DNA of 64,000 nt from UBA1205 sp045598105. Lineage in GTDB: Bacteria > Bacteroidota > Bacteroidia > Bacteroidales > WCHB1-69. A program made the position numbers and the translations under genes. The DNA is taken from contig JAZLLK010000049.1 of NCBI GenBank assembly GCA_045598105.1, positions 60,760 to 124,759 of the forward strand. Direction: 5' to 3'. The stretch's first letter is position 1. Each line of letters begins with the position of its first letter. Shown one piece after another: positions 60,647 through 64,000 of this stretch. A model generated the notes under the pieces. The model was given only the letters and a program-made list of their open reading frames with translations, made no database searches and had not been told where the DNA came from.

Positions 60647-60652
60647 GTGTAA

Positions 60653-60660
60653 CAAAGATA
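60653..60660 (-). promoter_or_regulatory. -7 box TATCTTTG of the candidate small RNA
   Basis: The complement of CAAAGATA. Two further TATATTTG-like boxes lie just downstream on the same strand. Confidence 0.4.
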
Positions 60661-60774
60661 TAAGATTATTTTTGATAAACAACAATAGAAACGTTTTGTA
60701 AAATAAAAAAAGAGGGCATTTTCGGGACTTATGCGAGTGTTTTGAGAGCATTGCGAACAGACACGAAGTAAAAA

Positions 60775-60801
60775 GAAAACCGCCCTTTTGAGGCGGTTTC
60801 C
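60775..60801 (-). terminator. Terminator of the DUF6266 gene
   Basis: AAACCGCC pairs with GGCGGTTTT on the minus strand, followed by TCTTTTT. Confidence 0.75.
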
Positions 60802-60829
60802 CTGCAAGCAACAGATAATCCACAATGGA

Positions 60830-61468
60830 TTAGATGACGGCGTGATTTCCCAAATAGATTGAGTTGGCAACGTTGATGCCATCGGCAGAGGCAAAGCCGA
60901 TGTAAAGTTCAACAGTGTCGCCATTCCAATCGGCAGGGAAATTCAGTTCGGCGGACTGGTCGGCACGGGTGGCGGCTGCAGTGCTGAACACTGCCTCGCC
61001 CTTGTCGGCGTTGAATGCCAACGGCATCGCAACATCAGTGGGCTGGGCATCGCCCTGACCGCTGTTGTCGTTCCATGTGATGGTGGCTCTGCCAGCACTC
61101 ATGCTAACAGTAGGCGTGGATGGTTGCGTGAGGCTTCCACGTGACACAAGCACACGCGAGAAGTCGAGTGCATAGTTCGGAAATACACCGCTGACAGCGT
61201 TCTTCACAATGTAAGACATTGCGGCGTTGAAAGCCGTCTGTTTGCTGGCATAGGTCTTGTAACCTGTGCGGACATAGGCGGTGATGGGTTTCAGAAAATC
61301 GAGCGTAAGCGCGAATTTGCTGCGTTGTTCCACTTGTCCCTCGGTACGAGGATTCTTAACACTCTGGGCACGGCCACGCATGTAACTGATGCCCTTCCAA
61401 CTTGACCCGATGACGGTTCCGACCTTGCCGGAAAATCCGCCCAAAATACCTTGTTTGATAGTTCCCAT
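60830..61468 (-). CDS. DUF6266 protein
   Basis: A 212-residue protein that matches the DUF6266 family of Bacteroidota by its opening (MGTIKQGILGGFSGKVGTVIG as landmark GGFSGKVGTVIGSSWKG) and its basic NPRTEGQVEQRSKFA segment. The second half is an all-beta domain with alternating Thr/Ala strands (about 105-212). The function is unknown. Such genes are common on mobile elements and in prophage-like regions of this phylum. GC content is clearly higher than in the core genes to the left. Confidence 0.8.
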   Translation of the reverse strand: MGTIKQGILGGFSGKVGTVIGSSWKGISYMRGRAQSVKNPRTEGQVEQRSKFALTLDFLKPITAYVRTGYKTYASKQTAFNAAMSYIVKNAVSGVFPNYALDFSRVLVSRGSLTQPSTPTVSMSAGRATITWNDNSGQGDAQPTDVAMPLAFNADKGEAVFSTAAATRADQSAELNFPADWNGDTVELYIGFASADGINVANSIYLGNHAVI

Positions 61469-61551
61469 AAGACTTGAATTTTAGTTTAACAATGTGTTGA
61501 TTCTTCGGACTTGGTACGGGCTTGATATGGCTCTGACCTTATCCGTTTAGG

Positions 61552-61559
61552 CAAAAATA
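61552..61559 (-). promoter_or_regulatory. -7 box TATTTTTG for the DUF6266 gene
   Basis: The complement of CAAAAATA, 83 bases upstream of the start. Confidence 0.5.
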
Positions 61560-61632
61560 TATTCATTGTAAGTTGCTGACTATGTTTTTGTTTTGTGTGC
61601 TTTTGGTTGCTGTATTTTGCCGATTGCAACCC

Positions 61633-62043
61633 TCATTCGAGGGCTGCAAAGGCTACTGCGGTGCGTAGTTGGCTGATGGCTTTCAACTGCTTTTGAATTT
61701 TGACTTGATAAAGGTCTATCGCCCAAAGTTGCCTTGCTGTCTGCTCAACCTTTTCGGGTGAAAGAATCCGCCAAAGTTGTAAGAACATTTTGCGGTAGTT
61801 TTCGATGGTTACGAACTCGATGACAGAACCGTGAAAAAACGGTTTGAGTTTGCCCGAAACAAAAAGGATATTTGCAACCGCCTTTACTTCTAATGATGAA
61901 GCTTTCGGAACGCTGATGACGTAGCAATTCGGGCATGGTTGCGAGAGGACTTTGCCTGTATTCTTGCCCCTGCTCAATACATAAACGGCATTTTCAATGC
62001 TATTGCCGTTGAACACGCTGATTTTGATTTCTGTTGTCTGCAT
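61633..62043 (-). CDS. DUF6943-like protein of mobile elements
   Basis: A 136-residue protein from the ATG at 62041-62043. It opens with TEIKISVFNGNSIENAVYVLSRG and has the PCPNCYVIS motif and the GSVIEFVTIENYRKM strand-helix that I associate with the DUF6943 family of Bacteroides conjugative elements. The match is by memory and eye. Longer in-frame starts upstream run into GC-rich sequence without a ribosome site. It and the DUF6266 gene share strand and composition. Confidence 0.6.
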   Translation of the reverse strand: MQTTEIKISVFNGNSIENAVYVLSRGKNTGKVLSQPCPNCYVISVPKASSLEVKAVANILFVSGKLKPFFHGSVIEFVTIENYRKMFLQLWRILSPEKVEQTARQLWAIDLYQVKIQKQLKAISQLRTAVAFAALE

Positions 62044-63487
62044 AATGTTGTGAATTAAGATGCTATTACTTGCGACACGGCCGCCGCACAAGCGACAGTA
62101 CTCACAACATTTTTTTTCGACAGAAGAAAAAACAGAAAAAAAAGAAGAAAGAAAAAGGAATGCTTTTCAGACAACGAAGTGTAGGGCGTTTGTCAAGGTT
62201 TGCTCAAAAAAATACTCTTTGAAGCGTAGCGGAAAAGGAAGATTTTTTTTGAAAGCAACCCGTAGGGCTTGACCTTTACTAACGCCCGGAACGTAGTTAT
62301 TTTTGCATTCTCTTTTTATTTCTTTTGGCGGCATAAATATTTGATACTCTGCACATTAAACTAATCAACTGCGGAATGGGAAATCCAGCCCGACAGGGCT
62401 GTTATATAACTGCGATTCCACATTCTTTAGGGGTGGGTGGTCGGGGGCTGTGCGAGGGCGAAGCGGAAAACCGAGCAGGTAAAGCAGCGTTGAATAAATT
62501 GCTCACGCTCGGCAATGCTCAAACAAGTTTGGCATTGCTCTCGCTTAATCGCAATTTTGAGCCGAACGAAGGCAAGTGGGAAAGCGGCGGAACGAAGTGA
62601 AGTGCTTTCCCTGCTCGCTGTAGTGAGAGGCGCGAGCCGATAGCGAGTGGAGCGAGGGGGGCTGGCAGAGATAGCACGAACGGAAAAAAGCGAGCGAGGA
62701 ACGAGCGAACGGTTTGAAGAGAGTGCGCTGACAGCCTCCGTTGTAAACGCAGGGCTGGCGTATGTTTTTGCTAAAGCGATTTATGGCTACGCCTTCAGCA
62801 ATTCAAACGAGTTTGATTGCGTTTGGCTTGCACAAAAATTGCCGTGCAGTGTAGTTTTTTTTGTGGGCAGGACAAGTGCAGGAATGAGTGAGCGAAAGAA
62901 GTGAGGCACGAACGCAATGAGCGAGGGAAAGACTGCTCTTGCTTGGGTTTTATATAATTCTTGGTGGTGTGAGCGGATTGAGGAACGAAAGAAGCGAACA
63001 CGACCACAACCGCAGAAAAGGGTTGGGCAAAAAAACGGAACGGAACAATGCAAAAACTATGACAGCCCGATTAGCCTGAGTGACCCGCAGGCGAGCACAA
63101 CAATAAGCGGCGGTTTGCCCCCTTTATAAATATTTTGTGAGTTTTGCGAACACCTTATTGGGGTTCAAGGGGGCAAAAGTAGCCGCGGATGACGACTGAG
63201 CGAACGCTTGGCAGAAGAAAACAAGACAGCACGCCTGCTGTGAGTACCTAACGAAGCGTAGCGAAGTGGGTTGGAACGCAACAGCAGAGTGTGACGGCGG
63301 TGCCAGCAAGGGTGGCGAGAAAAATACTCGCCAAACCGTAGGGCATAAATTGGTGAAGCCATGCCCGAAGGTGCAGGGGGAAGATTTTTTGAAGCCACTT
63401 GTCTTACCCTTGCTGGCATGTTTTTTACGCCTAAGTGAGTGAGGGCGGAATACCTTTTTACCTGCTCGGTTGTAGCGTGGGCAGGTA
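62044..63487. other. GC-rich, gene-poor stretch with GAGCGA-type repeats
   Basis: About 1.4 kb in which no frame looks like a protein. It contains many short plus-strand GAGCGA or GCGAGNGA motifs (near 62650, 62690, 62701, 62886, 62921 and 63196) and CGAAGCG/GTAGCGAAG patches. A purine-rich tract lies at 62120-62160. Similar decayed sequence often separates genes of integrative elements in Bacteroidota. No att site, origin or relaxase gene was recognised. Confidence 0.55.
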
Positions 63488-64000
63488 TTATTCATTTTTC
63501 TTACCGTGTCGTTTGGCTTCAAGTATCGGCTTCTTATCGTATTCCTGTTTCATTACAAATAGTTCTGTGCCTTCCTCAACAACAAACTTTCTATTGTTTT
63601 CATAGAATGACAACAATTTGATTATAAGCGGATTTGCGAATCTGTCGCTACTATTGTCAAAGTCATTCGTATGAATAAACAACTTCACGGATTCCCATTC
63701 GGCAGGCGAAATCGCTTTTTCACATTCACAATAACAATTCCACCACGCCTGTGTGGAAATGCTTTCAAAACTATGCCCAAATTTTTCCTTGCCAATTGTT
63801 ATGGCGGCTTCCGTACTGAGCCACTCAAAGAAAAAGCGATAAATAATCATCGTCTCTGGCATTTCAAGCAACTTGTGATACTCGTCAAGATTAGAGCCAA
63901 AAGCCTTATGGAAAAATGAAGTTCCCCTGCCAATCTTACCTTTTGTGCTGTTGAGGATGGCTTGAATGGCTCGGATATATTTTCTATTCCAATGTACTCC
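63488..64000 (-). CDS. Unrecognised protein, N-terminus beyond the window
   Basis: The frame stays open from the right edge of the window to a TAA at 63488, giving at least 170 residues. It begins GVHWNRKYIRAIQAILN and contains IGRGTSFFHKAFGSNLDEYHKLLEMPE (landmarks RGTSFFHKAFG and EYHKLLEMPE), then a Trp-rich middle and a basic end (EAKRHGKKNE). Composition is normal for a soluble protein. I cannot name the family. It lies in the probable mobile-element region. Confidence 0.7.
   Translation of the reverse strand, partial: GVHWNRKYIRAIQAILNSTKGKIGRGTSFFHKAFGSNLDEYHKLLEMPETMIIYRFFFEWLSTEAAITIGKEKFGHSFESISTQAWWNCYCECEKAISPAEWESVKLFIHTNDFDNSSDRFANPLIIKLLSFYENNRKFVVEEGTELFVMKQEYDKKPILEAKRHGKKNE

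Noticed and set aside
62376..63129. Several 70-90-codon frames in the GC-rich tract
   Set aside because: They overlap on both strands, are dominated by Glu/Arg/Ser or Pro/His repeats from the GAGCGA motifs and have no start signals.

Overview
The window looks like a chromosomal segment from an anaerobic member of the Bacteroidota, most likely Bacteroidales. The evidence is the recurrent -7 promoter box TAnnTTTG in front of many genes, three large secreted proteins with type IX secretion (T9SS) C-terminal sorting domains, a TonB-dependent receptor with an N-terminal carboxypeptidase-like domain, the DUF177-rpmF pair, DUF2147 and DUF6266 proteins, and superoxide reductase plus rubrerythrin. Core genes use ATA heavily for isoleucine. 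Species cannot be named from the sequence alone.

Layout. 1-39.8 kb is ordinary core genome in short operons: ruvC; a flippase-like protein with a GT2 glycosyltransferase; DUF2147-deoC; a T9SS-exported SGNH protein; gcvT; rpmH; a YfhO-family membrane protein; DUF177-rpmF; a TonB receptor with ligA; an aspartate aminotransferase; PspC; a PhnP-like hydrolase; a THUMP-domain rRNA methyltransferase; a threonine-dehydrogenase-like SDR; a SurA/PpiD-type foldase; a DUF4878-like lipoprotein; a YiiX-like protein; mfd; a degenerate M28-like protein; trmN6; a C10 protease; a beta-propeller protein; clpB; and a MauE/thioredoxin-like protein. 39.8-47.4 kb holds a glycosyltransferase-51 protein and several lipoproteins, among intergenic tracts full of modular inverted-repeat elements. 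One of these tracts, at 46.1-47.3 kb, carries no gene at all.

47.4-60.4 kb is an accessory stress and defence region. A vWA-domain protein, an NrtR-like Nudix regulator and a formylglycine-generating-enzyme-like protein lie in a row, with operator-like sites in front of the first and a perfect palindrome in front of the third. A four-gene SMC operon follows on the minus strand (kleisin-like, KITE-like, SMC-like ATPase, TOPRIM protein). This is a Wadjet/MksBEFG-type anti-plasmid system, and its only visible promoter box lies inside a decayed IS30-family insertion sequence. Next comes an oxygen-defence trio: superoxide reductase, an OxyR-like regulator with serine at the position of the peroxidatic cysteine, and rubrerythrin.

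60.4-64 kb has different composition. It carries a DUF6266 protein, a DUF6943-like protein, 1.4 kb of GC-rich sequence without a gene, and a gene running off the right edge. It resembles the cargo or backbone of an integrative or mobilisable element, but no integrase, relaxase or attachment site is visible.

The strongest leads for new biology are the repeat-element family, the paired operators in front of the vWA gene, the Wadjet operon joined to an IS remnant, and the C199S OxyR-like protein.
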